Shown piece after piece: positions 55,459-64,000 of a stretch of 64,000 nucleotides of DNA. The position numbers and the translations under genes are program-made. The first letter of the stretch is position 1, and each line of letters opens with the position of its first letter. The stretch spans positions 62,001 through 126,000 of the forward strand of contig NZ_RXHS01000001.1 of the NCBI RefSeq assembly GCF_004138125.1. The letters are read 5' to 3'. The notes under the pieces are model-generated. The model ran no database searches, was not told where the DNA came from, and saw only the letters and a list, made by a program, of their open reading frames with translations. Origin of the DNA: Seramator thermalis (GTDB lineage: Bacteria > Bacteroidota > Bacteroidia > Bacteroidales > Dysgonomonadaceae).

Positions 55459-57366
55459 TTACTGATTCACATTCGCCGACTGCCCTTTGATGATCGCATT
55501 TTTTTGATAAACAAAAGGTAAAATTTCTCGTGAAGCAATCTGCTCCTCAATCCATTTATCACTTTCGGGAATTGAATCGCGAAAATATTTTTGCAACATA
55601 AGGCGACCGATAGGCACTGCATTACGCGCACCAAACCCTCCATTCTCCACAACAACGGCGATCGCTACCTCCGGATCATTTTTCGGAGCAAACGCCATAA
55701 AAAGTGAATGATCTTCGCCGTGTGGATTTTCAGCCGTTCCCGTTTTTCCACAAACCTGAATATCCGTCCCCAAGTTTGCGGCTCTACAAGTGCCGGAAGT
55801 TACCGCATTTGCCATTCCGTCTGCAATTATATCGAAAACCGATTTATCAATTCCTGATTCGTGCCTCCTACTGTACAGTGAATCGAGCGCAATTCCTTTG
55901 CGTTGGCGTACAACATGCGGAGCATAATAATAACCTCTATTGGCTACAATGGCAGCAAAATTAGCTATTTGCAAAGGCGTAGCCAAGATTTCACCTTGTC
56001 CGATGGCAATCGAAATCACCCGGTGTGCGTTCCAATTATCTTTCCAGAGTTTATTGTAAAATTTATTGTTCGGTATAAAACCCGTTTTTTCCGAAGGAAG
56101 ATCAATTCCCAATCTATGTCCGTAACCCATATTCGACATATAGTTTCCCCAAATATCGAAAGCTTGATCTTGTGACGAATAATGTTCTCTATTGCTGAGC
56201 ATTGCGTTGAATCCGTAACAAAAAAATGAGTTGCAGGAAGTAGCCAATGCCGGCACTATGGAGAGAGGAGAAGGATGACCGTGACATGCCGGTCGGCCAC
56301 CTAACGGCGGATATCCATGGTAACAACTAAATTGAGTTTGGGTGTTAATAATATTTTCTTGTAGAAAAATTGCCCCCTGTGACGGTTTAAAAGTTGATCC
56401 GGGCGGGTACATACCCGAAATGGCTCTATTGATGAGTGGTTTGTATGGATTTCGTTCCAATTCCAAATAATTTTTCCCGAAATCTTTCCCTGTAAGAAGA
56501 GATGGATCGTAGGAAGGAGAAGCAATCATACATAAAATTTCTCCTGTTCGGGGCTCAATCATCACGATTGCACCAATTTTGTTCTGCATGAGATATTCGC
56601 CATAAGCCTGCAGATCGATATCGATACCCAACATCAGATCACGGCCTGACTGAGGAGCTTTGTCTTCGGCTCCGTTTTTGTATTTTCCCTGAATTCTGCC
56701 TTTCGAATCGCGCAAGAGTATCTCCACGCCCTTTACACCTCGTAAGTCCTCTTCATAGAATCGTTCTATTCCGGATTTTCCGGCATAATCGCCTCTGACA
56801 TAATAAGGATCCGAATCAAGTTTGTTTTTATCAACCTCGGCAACATATCCGAGAATTAACCCCATATTCGGATATTTGTATTGACGACGAGTGCGATTTT
56901 GTATATATACTCCCGGAAACTTATATAGTTTCTCCTGCAACAAGCCAAACTCTCTGACATCAAGTTGTGACATAAATAATTGTGGAGTATAGGACGAATA
57001 TCCCGGATTTTTTCGACGGTCTTTCATGTCGGACAAGAGCTGTTCAAACTTCATCTTATCGATATCGAGCGCACGGCAAAAATCAAGCGTATCAAAGTTA
57101 CTCGCCGTCATTTCCCTCACATTCATCATTATATCGTAAGTAGGCTCGTTAAAAACAATGAGTTTTCCGTTTCTGTCGTAAATAGAACCTCTTGCCGGAT
57201 ATAAAGTCTTACGAAAAAAAGCATTGCTGTCGGCAAACGCTCTGTATTCGGGACTAAGAATTTGTAATCGAAAAAGCTGGATAATATAAAGCAAGACAAC
57301 GGCTATTACAATGCCGCCGATGACAAATTTTCGGTTTTCAAACAAATTATCAGGCCTGTATTCCAC
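55459..57366 (-). CDS. mrdA: Penicillin-binding protein 2 (transpeptidase)
   Basis: This 635-residue class B PBP cross-links peptidoglycan for elongation. One N-terminal membrane helix (about 14-32), a pedestal domain, then the transpeptidase: SxxK in PPGSTFKPSQGA, SxN in TSCNSFFCYG, KTG in CGKTGTAENPHG. The start is GTG (57366), overlapping mreD by 17 bp. Partner is RodA directly downstream. Confidence 0.95.
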   Translation of the reverse strand: MEYRPDNLFENRKFVIGGIVIAVVLLYIIQLFRLQILSPEYRAFADSNAFFRKTLYPARGSIYDRNGKLIVFNEPTYDIMMNVREMTASNFDTLDFCRALDIDKMKFEQLLSDMKDRRKNPGYSSYTPQLFMSQLDVREFGLLQEKLYKFPGVYIQNRTRRQYKYPNMGLILGYVAEVDKNKLDSDPYYVRGDYAGKSGIERFYEEDLRGVKGVEILLRDSKGRIQGKYKNGAEDKAPQSGRDLMLGIDIDLQAYGEYLMQNKIGAIVMIEPRTGEILCMIASPSYDPSLLTGKDFGKNYLELERNPYKPLINRAISGMYPPGSTFKPSQGAIFLQENIINTQTQFSCYHGYPPLGGRPACHGHPSPLSIVPALATSCNSFFCYGFNAMLSNREHYSSQDQAFDIWGNYMSNMGYGHRLGIDLPSEKTGFIPNNKFYNKLWKDNWNAHRVISIAIGQGEILATPLQIANFAAIVANRGYYYAPHVVRQRKGIALDSLYSRRHESGIDKSVFDIIADGMANAVTSGTCRAANLGTDIQVCGKTGTAENPHGEDHSLFMAFAPKNDPEVAIAVVVENGGFGARNAVPIGRLMLQKYFRDSIPESDKWIEEQIASREILPFVYQKNAIIKGQSANVNQ

Positions 57367-57868
57367 TTGATTTCCTATACATTAAACCATCCAGTGCAAA
57401 AATCAGTACGAGTGTGAGTACCGATGATGCACAGATGCGAACAATTGTGTACGATAAATTGAAAAAAGTGAATGATTCGATGAAAAACAGCAGCGTTTGG
57501 TGCATGATCGTTATGACAATAACAAAACGGATAAACGATTTGGTTGAAGAATAAATACTTGGAACAAATTCCTCATAATCGTCACGAGAGAAAAAAACAT
57601 TGAGCAATGGTTTGCGTAATGCAGCAATTATGGTGGTTGCTGCAGCATTCATTCCGGGAGTATTCAGAAAGATATCAATAATAAGTCCCATCAAAAATCC
57701 GGAAGTAATGACATAAAACACATTTCTGCCCATCGGCAATTTTATCAGAAAATAAATATAAAGAATAGGTGTAGCTACGCCAAAAACACTAATCCGGCTA
57801 AAAATTGTAGTTTGAAAAGCTATCAAAACTACAAAAAGCACTATTTCGAATATCATTGATACCTTCAT
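57350..57868 (-). CDS. mreD: Rod shape-determining protein MreD
   Basis: A 172-residue integral membrane protein with about five helices; the sequence is poorly conserved across phyla, but length, hydrophobicity and position between mreC and mrdA identify it. LIIDIFLNTPGMNAAATTII is the best conserved part. It overlaps mreC by 4 bp (ATGA). Confidence 0.9.
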   Translation of the reverse strand: MKVSMIFEIVLFVVLIAFQTTIFSRISVFGVATPILYIYFLIKLPMGRNVFYVITSGFLMGLIIDIFLNTPGMNAAATTIIAALRKPLLNVFFSRDDYEEFVPSIYSSTKSFIRFVIVITIMHQTLLFFIESFTFFNLSYTIVRICASSVLTLVLIFALDGLMYRKSSGIQA

Positions 57869-58719
57869 GGAATACTGATAGATTCTTCAAGTTTACTCTG
57901 CTCATCAAAAAATCGGTCGCGAATGATCATTACATGCTGCAAGCTGTGAAAATCGGATGCAAGCTCGATATTGAACGAATTGAAATTATCATCCTTGGAT
58001 TTTCCGACAGAAACAGTATATCCAATCACTAAATCTTTCGGGAATATACGTGAGTAACTCGTTACTACTGTATCTCCCGAACGAAAAGGTTCATGCTTTG
58101 GCAGTTGCTCGAGTTGAGCTATATTTAATTCGGGTCCCGACCATCCAAGCGATCCCGAATTTTCGGAATTTTTTATTTTGGCACTCACTCTGAATTTTGG
58201 GTTGACGACAGGAATTACAACCGAAAAATGATCCGAAACATTAAAAACGACGCCGACTATTCCCGTTTGAGAGATTACCCCCATATCAGATTTTACGCCA
58301 TCAAGTATCCCCTTGTCGAGAGTGAGAAAATTATTAACCCCCGAAATGCTCTTATTCACTACAGTAGCCGGTATAAAATCGAACTGTGGTGGTCGCGTAG
58401 TAGAATCATTCGCAAAAGCGTGACTATAATAAATTGAATCCGTCGTGAAACCGGCTATGACACTTTTCAAAGTTTCCACTTCGTTATGCAGGCGGGCATT
58501 TTCTTCCAGAAGTTGCCGATTATTTTGTTGCATATGAACGTAGGAGACAATTTGATTGGAAAATTTATAAATCTCACCCGTCACTCGGTTTGCCGACGTC
58601 AAATAGACGCTTCGTTGATATGAATTCTGAGTGAATACTAAATATAAACTAACACCGGTTAATAAAATAGCCCATATCCACGAACTCTTTTTGATCAGAA
58701 AATCGATAAAATTACGCAT
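57865..58719 (-). CDS. mreC: Rod shape-determining protein MreC
   Basis: A 284-residue protein with an N-terminal membrane helix (about 13-31), a coiled coil (about 55-90, EENARLHNEVETLKSVIAG) and the periplasmic beta-barrel domain (about 110-275; VVNKSISGVNNFLTLDKGI, GVISQTGIVGVV). It links MreB to PBP2 and RodA. It lies 130 bp downstream of mreB, a gap with no gene, and overlaps mreD. Confidence 0.93.
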   Translation of the reverse strand: MRNFIDFLIKKSSWIWAILLTGVSLYLVFTQNSYQRSVYLTSANRVTGEIYKFSNQIVSYVHMQQNNRQLLEENARLHNEVETLKSVIAGFTTDSIYYSHAFANDSTTRPPQFDFIPATVVNKSISGVNNFLTLDKGILDGVKSDMGVISQTGIVGVVFNVSDHFSVVIPVVNPKFRVSAKIKNSENSGSLGWSGPELNIAQLEQLPKHEPFRSGDTVVTSYSRIFPKDLVIGYTVSVGKSKDDNFNSFNIELASDFHSLQHVMIIRDRFFDEQSKLEESISIP

Positions 58720-58849
58720 GAGAAGCTATTCACTTTTTAACGGTCGTCCGGTTTATAAATTGCACATTTCCGTACTCTCCTTTTTGAGTTGCAAAAATAA
58801 GATCGTTAAGAACAACAAATCGAATATTTTTGAAGAATAAATCCGAAAT

Positions 58850-59878
58850 TTATCTCATCAGGAAGTTAAACTTGTCGATATTGCGTAATGCTATGCCGGT
58901 GCCTTTAGCAACTACATGAAGCGGATCGTCCACAACCTTGAACGGAATGCCGATTTTTTCGGTCAGTCGTTTGTCCAAACCACGAAGCAATGCACCTCCA
59001 CCGGTGAGATAAATGCCATTGCGAACAATGTCGGCATACAATTCAGGGGGAGTTTGCTCGAGTGCGCTCAGAACAGCCGAATCGACTTTGGATATCGATT
59101 TCTCGAGGCAATGAGCAATTTCCTGATACGAAACAGGAACATCCATCGGAAGCGAGGTCATTCGATTGGGTCCGTGCACGATAAAATCTTCCGGAGGATC
59201 TTGTAATTCGGTAAGAACCGAACCCACATTTATTTTTATTTGCTCAGCCGTACGTTCCCCTACTTTCATGTTGTGCTGACGACCCATGTATTCCATAATA
59301 TCCTCAGTAAGGTCATCACCTGCAATTTTGATAGATTTATTCGAAACAATTCCGCCGAGAGAAATTACTGCAATTTCTGTGGTACCTCCGCCTATGTCCA
59401 CAATCATGTTTCCCTCGGGAGCTTCTACGTCGAGACCTATACCCAACGCTGCAGCCATCGGCTCGAAGATCATATAGACATCGCGCCCACCTGCATGTTC
59501 GGCCGAATCTCTAACAGCGCGAATTTCGACTTCTGTACTTCCCGAAGGAATGCATATCACAATGCGCAATGAAGGTGAAAACAAACCATTTCCACGATTT
59601 TTATTGGCCATTTTAATCATTCCCCGAATCATTTGCTCGGCAGCGTTGAAATCGGCAATCACGCCATCACGAAGCGGTCTTACGGTACGAATATTTTCGT
59701 GCGTCTTCCCATGCATTTGCCTTGCTTTTTCACCCAAAGCAATCATTTTGTCGGTTTTGCGATCGAGTGCCACAATCGATGGCTCGTCGAGCAATATCTT
59801 TCCAACATTATTCACGATGATGGAATTGGCCGTTCCGAGATCCATCGCCAGTTCCTGAGTAAATGAAAATAATCCCAT
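58850..59878 (-). CDS. mreB: Rod shape-determining protein MreB (actin homologue)
   Basis: The 342-residue bacterial actin directs lateral wall synthesis. Nucleotide-binding parts are LAMDLGTANSIIV (phosphate 1), VDIGGGTTEIAVISLGGIV (phosphate 2) and GIYLTGGGALLRGLDK (adenosine). It is the first gene of the mre-mrd cluster on this strand; purH lies 112 bp upstream. Full length. Confidence 0.97.
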   Translation of the reverse strand: MGLFSFTQELAMDLGTANSIIVNNVGKILLDEPSIVALDRKTDKMIALGEKARQMHGKTHENIRTVRPLRDGVIADFNAAEQMIRGMIKMANKNRGNGLFSPSLRIVICIPSGSTEVEIRAVRDSAEHAGGRDVYMIFEPMAAALGIGLDVEAPEGNMIVDIGGGTTEIAVISLGGIVSNKSIKIAGDDLTEDIMEYMGRQHNMKVGERTAEQIKINVGSVLTELQDPPEDFIVHGPNRMTSLPMDVPVSYQEIAHCLEKSISKVDSAVLSALEQTPPELYADIVRNGIYLTGGGALLRGLDKRLTEKIGIPFKVVDDPLHVVAKGTGIALRNIDKFNFLMR

Positions 59879-59990
59879 AGTTGTTATGTATATATTTTAC
59901 AATCTGACCGAGAGCTTTAAATATTCATCGCATAAATCTATCGATCAAATAATTAATTTTGTTAATTAGTGTCTTTTAAAATTTGATTCG

Positions 59991-61514
59991 TTAATGTTTG
60001 AAATGACGAATTCCGGTAACAACCATGCTTATGCTATGATCGTTGCAATAATCAATCGATTCATTGTCACGAACAGAACCTCCCGGTTGCACAACGGCAG
60101 TAATTCCGGCTTCGTGAGCAATCTGTACACAATCCGGGAACGGAAAAAAAGCATCCGAAGCCATCACCGCGCCATGCAAATCGAAGTGAAATGATTCGGC
60201 TTTTTCGATCGCTTGTTTAAGTGCATCTACACGAGAAGTTTGGCCCGTTCCACTAGCTATAAGCTGTTTATTTTTAGCTAAAACAATTGCATTCGATTTG
60301 GTATGTTTTACTATTTTATTGGCAAAAACCAAGTCCTCCATTTCAGCCAAAGTAGGCTCAGTCCGTGTAACAACTTTCATGTCGGATATTGATTGAACGC
60401 TCGCATCTTTTTCCTGAGCCAATATTCCGTTTAAAGCAGAACGATATGACAATGATTGAGAAGCATTTGCTTCCGATTTATAACGTAAAATTATACGGTT
60501 TTTCTTTTGTTTCAAAATATCGAGCGCATCATCATTGTATGCCGGGGCGATAATCACTTCGAAAAAAATTTCGTTGATCAACTCGGCGGCTCCTTTATCA
60601 ACACGTCGATTAGCTATCACTATGCCGCCATAGGCAGAAACCGGATCGGCTTCGAGTGCAGCTTGCCAGGCCTCTTTCACCGTAGGACGAGACGACAAGC
60701 CGCAAGCATTGTTGTGTTTGAGAATAGCGATGGAAGTTTCGTCAAAATCGGACATTAAAGAAACGGCAGCATCAATATCGAGCAGATTATTGTAGGATAT
60801 TTCCTTCCCATGCAATTGTTCGAAGTAAGCTTCGAAATCGCCGTAGAAAATTCCCTTTTGATGTGGATTTTCGCCGTAACGAAGCGATCGTGAACCATCT
60901 ATCGCCAATCTGAGAGCTGACGCTTTTTCACGATCGAAATAATTGAAGATGGCTGCATCATAGGCAGATGATACTGCGAAAGCTTCTTTTGCAAACCATC
61001 TGCGATCGTCGAGATCGGAATCGCCTTTTTTTTCTTTGAGCAACCGAATCAATGGTTGATACTGATTTTTGGAAGCTACAATAATTGTGTCCTGAAAGTT
61101 TTTTGCAGCGGCGCGAATAAGCGAGATTCCACCAATATCTATTTTCTCGATGATTTCCTCCTCTGTTGCACCTTGATTAAGTGTTTCTTCAAAAGGATAC
61201 AAATCAACAACAACCAGATCGATCGATGGTATATCATAAGATTTTACCAGTTTACGATCAGTTTCATTGTCGCGACGATAAAGGATACCCCCAAACACTT
61301 TAGGATGAAGCGTTTTCACTCTACCACCCAATATGGATGGATAGCCGGTAATATCTTCCACCGAATCGCATTCATATCCCTGCGATTGGATAAACGATTG
61401 CGTTCCTCCAGTGGAAATCAGTCTCACATTCAAATCGTTGAGCAACTCCAGTATTTCATCCAACCCGTCTTTGTGATATACCGAGATGAGCGCAGCATTT
61501 ATTTTCTTCGACAT
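59991..61514 (-). CDS. purH: Bifunctional AICAR transformylase / IMP cyclohydrolase PurH
   Basis: The 507-residue enzyme performs the last two steps of IMP synthesis. The N-terminal MGS-like cyclohydrolase domain (1-190) has ISTGGTQSFIQSQGYECDSV and VKTLHPKVFGGILYRRD; the C-terminal transformylase has the KHNNACGLSSRP substrate motif and AVMASDAFFPFPDCV. It uses 10-formyl-THF from FolD. Position upstream of mreB is typical for Bacteroidales. Confidence 0.97.
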   Translation of the reverse strand: MSKKINAALISVYHKDGLDEILELLNDLNVRLISTGGTQSFIQSQGYECDSVEDITGYPSILGGRVKTLHPKVFGGILYRRDNETDRKLVKSYDIPSIDLVVVDLYPFEETLNQGATEEEIIEKIDIGGISLIRAAAKNFQDTIIVASKNQYQPLIRLLKEKKGDSDLDDRRWFAKEAFAVSSAYDAAIFNYFDREKASALRLAIDGSRSLRYGENPHQKGIFYGDFEAYFEQLHGKEISYNNLLDIDAAVSLMSDFDETSIAILKHNNACGLSSRPTVKEAWQAALEADPVSAYGGIVIANRRVDKGAAELINEIFFEVIIAPAYNDDALDILKQKKNRIILRYKSEANASQSLSYRSALNGILAQEKDASVQSISDMKVVTRTEPTLAEMEDLVFANKIVKHTKSNAIVLAKNKQLIASGTGQTSRVDALKQAIEKAESFHFDLHGAVMASDAFFPFPDCVQIAHEAGITAVVQPGGSVRDNESIDYCNDHSISMVVTGIRHFKH

Positions 61515-61541
61515 ATATAACTTTCTATATTTAAAGAACTA

Positions 61542-61549
61542 CAAAGGTA
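61542..61549 (-). promoter_or_regulatory. Putative -7 box of the purH promoter
   Basis: Minus-strand TACCTTTG matches TAnnTTTG, 28 bp upstream of the purH start codon. No clear -33 box at normal spacing. Confidence 0.45.
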
Positions 61550-61663
61550 TAAAATCTATTCCTATTATATTATCGCAAATATCATCGATTTGGTGTTTTT
61601 TTAATAACCTCCGGCTTTTAAAGCATATTCTTCTATTTATCAAAAAGATAGGCTTCAAAAAAC

Positions 61664-61691
61664 AAAAAAGGCTGATATTCGTATATCAACC
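61664..61691 (-). terminator. Terminator of the tRNA gene
   Basis: Minus strand: GGTTGATAT pairs with ATATCAGCC (9 bp, one G-T) around a 4-nt loop, then six T residues. It begins 17 bp after the tRNA 3' end. Confidence 0.85.
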
Positions 61692-61707
61692 TCTTTCCTT
61701 AACATTG

Positions 61708-61781
61708 TAGCGAGAGGGGGGCATGATCCCCCGACCTCATGATTATGAATCATGCGCTCTAACCAACTGAGCTATCTCGCC
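61708..61781 (-). tRNA. tRNA with CAU anticodon, probably elongator tRNA-Met
   Basis: A 74-nt cloverleaf: acceptor GGCGAGA/TCTCGCT (first pair G-T), D arm GCTC-AGTTGGTTA-GAGC, anticodon arm CATGA-TTCATAA-TCATG with CAT at 34-36, T stem GGGGG/CCCCC, discriminator A. Not an initiator (no C1-A72 mismatch or GGG/CCC anticodon stem). tRNA-Ile2 is a lesser possibility. No CCA is encoded. The T loop reads ATCATGC instead of the usual TTCRANN. Confidence 0.92.
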
Positions 61782-61935
61782 ATCACGTACAACGAATTAG
61801 TACTCGAAATTCGAGGTGCAAAAGTAGAATTTATTTTTGAATATTACAATAGATAATTGAAATTTGATAGAAAAATAAAATACTGACACTTCTAATTTCT
61901 CGGCAATATTTCTATCAAATTTCAAATTCGGTATA

Positions 61936-61962
61936 TTGTTTAAAAATTATCGTGTATTTTTG
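61936..61962 (+). promoter_or_regulatory. Putative promoter upstream of the umuC remnant
   Basis: TATTTTTG at 61955 matches TAnnTTTG, with TTG at 61936 as a possible -33. It may be the original promoter of the lost umuC or umuD gene. Confidence 0.35.
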
Positions 61963-61999
61963 TACTGTTATGTTGTATTTCTTATGCATACATTAGTTT

Positions 62000-62521
62000 C
62001 AACGGATAATTTCGATTTCTTCCAATCCGGCAGCTCGATGGCCGAAGATTTCGCCGACGGTGATTTGCCACTCTCAGCGCCGAAAAGCTTCGAAATCAGC
62101 ATTCGATGTGCAGCAGATTGATTGTTTTTGTGGAAACCAATAGATTTAATCGACACGAAGATTTTTACGCCAACAATGAGCAGATGAAATTTCCATTTCC
62201 GACTTCTTCATCGCTCGAAATAGTTGAATTTGCCGTAAAAGGACTGAAGCACATCTTTCGCGAAGGACTTCATTACAAAAGAGCAGGGTCATTTTAATCG
62301 ATTTTGTGGACGACAATGCCTACCAGCCTTCACTATTCTTCAATTCAAATCCCAAACATAAACAATTGATAGCTCAAGTCGATGCCGTCAACGGCAAATA
62401 TGGAAAACAAATTATACGATTGGCGGCCCAAGATAATGATCCACTACGAAAAAAACAACAACATTTAACAAAAGAATATACTACCGACATTCACGATATT
62501 TTACAAGTTGATGTAACATAA
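62000..62521 (+). pseudogene. umuC: Decayed UmuC (DNA polymerase V catalytic subunit) fragment
   Basis: Only the C-terminal part of UmuC survives. One frame from 62064 reads FATLSAEKLRNQHS, then LIVFVETNRF, KFPFPTSSSLEIVEFAVKGL and HIFREGLHYKRAG. A frameshift near 62288 is needed to reach VILIDFVDDNAYQPSLFF and NPKHKQLIAQVDAVNGKYGK, ending KEYTTDIHDILQVDV. A TGA in frame at 62061 and another shift precede the first piece. The polymerase active site is missing, so this is a dead gene. Confidence 0.8.
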
Positions 62522-62708
62522 ATGGCAAATCAGAAAATTTGACGGAATTGATTTTTTAATAGATGATCGAACAATTCATCGGCATTTGGCGTTTTAGCCC
62601 AAACAGTTACATAAAGGATCATCCTCACGCTCTCCCACTTCAACCACAACGCCTTTCTGCAAGCAAATCACATAGTAGGTAAATATTGTTAAAACTTAGA
62701 AAACTAAT

Positions 62709-62738
62709 TTTGGCTTTCAAGTTTTCGTCGTATATTTG
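62709..62738 (+). promoter_or_regulatory. Promoter of the TetR regulator gene
   Basis: TTTG at 62709 and TATATTTG at 62731, 18 bp between them, fit the Bacteroidota -33/-7 pattern well, 23 bp before the ATG. Confidence 0.6.
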
Positions 62739-62761
62739 CGCGTTTTTAATTTGCAATAAAG

Positions 62762-63373
62762 ATGGACGTAAAGGAACGTATCGTAAAAGAAGCCGGAAAA
62801 TTATTTTTGGAGAACGGTATAAAAAACGTATCTATGGATTATCTGGCATCTTCTATAGGAATTTCGAAACGCACTATTTATGAGAATTTCAGAGACAAGG
62901 AAGAGATACTGAATACATTTTTATTGCAGGCCAAAGAAGATAATGAGAAGGAACTATCCCAAATCATCGACAAAAGCGACAATATTGCCGAGATCTTTAT
63001 TCGCATCATTGAGTTTCACAGAAACAAACGGCTAATCAGTGTAAAATTTTTCGAAGATATCTACAAATACTATCCTGATATTTATGAACGGATAAGGAAA
63101 GAAAATGAAAAATCTATCAATCAGGCAAAAAAATTATTGCAGAAAGGTATCCGCGAGGAATATATCCGAAAAGACTTAAATGTGGATGTTACCGCTTTTT
63201 TGATGGAAGAAAGTACAAACATATACATTAGGGCATCCTATCTTGAAAAACCACCATTTTCTTTCCAGGAATTATTTTTCACGATGATGATCAGTTTCAT
63301 TCGTGGCATTTCTACCGAGAAAGGGATAAAAATTATCGACGATTATCTGGCAAAAAACGCTTGTGAAAAGTAA
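62762..63373 (+). CDS. TetR/AcrR family transcriptional regulator
   Basis: A 203-residue regulator with an N-terminal helix-turn-helix (about 1-50; KNVSMDYLASSIGISKRTIY) and a variable ligand-binding C-terminal domain. It lies 36 bp upstream of a TolC-type gene in the same direction, the usual layout of an efflux operon where the regulator represses the pump. The inducer is unknown. Confidence 0.93.
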   Translation: MDVKERIVKEAGKLFLENGIKNVSMDYLASSIGISKRTIYENFRDKEEILNTFLLQAKEDNEKELSQIIDKSDNIAEIFIRIIEFHRNKRLISVKFFEDIYKYYPDIYERIRKENEKSINQAKKLLQKGIREEYIRKDLNVDVTAFLMEESTNIYIRASYLEKPPFSFQELFFTMMISFIRGISTEKGIKIIDDYLAKNACEK

Positions 63374-63409
63374 AAAAACATACATCAAAAAACAGAAACA
63401 ACAATTAAG

Positions 63410-64000
63410 ATGAAAGCAAAGACTATTCAAATTATGATGTTAGTTTGCGGATTGTTAGGATTATCAAATGCAAACGCACAACAACGCGACAGCTTATCGA
63501 TTGACTTGAACACGGCTCTCGAAATTGCTTTGAGCGAAAACCCGAACATTAAGGTTGCCGATATGGAAATTACAAAAAAGCAATATGCTAAAAAGAGTGC
63601 TTATGGAGCCTTGCTTCCGGAAATCAATCTGATTGGGCAATACCAACGGACTATTAAAAAGCAAACGATGTATCTCGATGGAGGATTTTTCGGTAGCGAT
63701 ATCGATCCTACACAATATACTACCGAAGTGGAACGTACAGTAGTGGAAGTTCTCGGTAAAATGATGACACCCGCCGAAGGTGCTCAGGACGGCATTCAGG
63801 TAGGCCGTTGGAACATGTACACAGGGGGAATGAACATAAGTCTGCCTTTGGTGGTGCCATCACTCTGGAAAAATATCCAGATGAGCGAAATTGATATTCA
63901 AACATCAATGGAACAGGCTCGTTCATCAAAAATCAATTTGGTAAATCAAGTGACGAAATCGTTTTATAGCCTTATGCTGGCACACGACAGTTATATGCTT
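63410..64000 (+). CDS. TolC-like outer-membrane efflux protein (partial, cut by window end)
   Basis: The first 197 codons of an outer-membrane efflux protein. A signal peptide (about 1-23, ending SNANAQ) is followed by the TolC repeat start SLSIDLNTALEIALSENPNI and KKSAYGALLPEINLIGQYQR, then SKINLVNQVTKSFYSLMLAH. The gene is open at the window edge. With the TetR gene it begins a probable RND or MFP-type efflux operon. Confidence 0.92.
   Translation, partial: MKAKTIQIMMLVCGLLGLSNANAQQRDSLSIDLNTALEIALSENPNIKVADMEITKKQYAKKSAYGALLPEINLIGQYQRTIKKQTMYLDGGFFGSDIDPTQYTTEVERTVVEVLGKMMTPAEGAQDGIQVGRWNMYTGGMNISLPLVVPSLWKNIQMSEIDIQTSMEQARSSKINLVNQVTKSFYSLMLAHDSYML

Noticed and set aside
61936-62121. 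61-codon frame before umuC, suggestive of a UmuD-like SGSSM...GDL motif
   Set aside because: It overlaps the umuC remnant in another frame; the similarity is too short to call UmuD.
1-64000. CRISPR array, rRNA, prophage or restriction-modification system
   Set aside because: No regularly spaced repeats, no rRNA-like sequence, and no phage structural, integrase, methylase or nuclease genes were found.

Overview
This window is an AT-rich chromosomal segment of a member of the Bacteroidota, most probably the order Bacteroidales. The evidence is gene order (ftsX, DUF3098, uppP, truB, queA, folK; purH upstream of mreB, mreC, mreD, mrdA, rodA), lineage-typical families (DUF3098, DUF3316, a GH13_8-like branching enzyme, the roughly 900-residue topoisomerase A subunit), Bacteroidota -7 promoter boxes (TAnnTTTG), and start codons preceded by A-rich leaders rather than Shine-Dalgarno sequences. 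I cannot name the genus; a Dysgonomonadaceae or Porphyromonadaceae relative is a guess.

Layout. 0-5 kb: end of a histidine operon (hisF, hisIE), an inositol-monophosphatase-like enzyme, and a cupin regulator paired with an acyl-CoA ligase. 5-13 kb: yidC, a PDZ protein, then YhcH, branching enzyme, mannose-6-phosphate isomerase and ferrochelatase. 13-24 kb, minus strand: TPR protein, glnS, a HepT/MntA pair, tsaD, a ParE-type pair, an unknown 217-residue protein, ettA, folD, ffh. 24-29 kb: metallophosphoesterase, prs, an amylase translationally coupled to a patatin. 29.3-34.5 kb: a foreign-looking island (below). 34.5-41.5 kb: folK to ftsX, terC, cca. 41.6-49 kb: lipoprotein, aroC, SlyD-like PPIase, PatB-like lyase, DUF3316 protein, topoisomerase A subunit. 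50-53.6 kb: phosphodiesterase, HD hydrolase, HemW-like protein and pncB. 53.6-61.5 kb: a broken trmO, the rod-shape cluster and purH. 61.7-64 kb: tRNA-CAU, a decayed umuC, and a TetR regulator leading into a TolC-like efflux gene cut by the window edge.

The most unusual part is 29,274-34,825. The last ~299 bp of folK occur twice as direct repeats (29,274-29,572 and 34,527-34,825, offset 5,253, no gaps, about nine mismatches). Between them lie a 5'-truncated, frameshifted DUF2905 fragment, a three-gene ABC exporter operon (ABC-2 permease, ATPase, secreted NEW3-domain protein) and an IS1380-type transposase relic. All three transporter genes have strong Shine-Dalgarno sequences, unlike the genes I inspected around them. 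I read this as a transferred segment that entered at folK and rebuilt its 3' end, displacing the native end next to the patatin gene.

Other points of interest are a ~70-bp repeat present in two inverted copies (33.3 kb and 49.8 kb) with a hairpin showing one compensatory base-pair change, tsaD sandwiched between two toxin-antitoxin pairs, truncated trmO and umuC, and a 21-bp-spaced direct repeat upstream of the unknown 217-residue gene. I see no CRISPR array, rRNA, phage or intact transposon, and no complete undescribed defence system.
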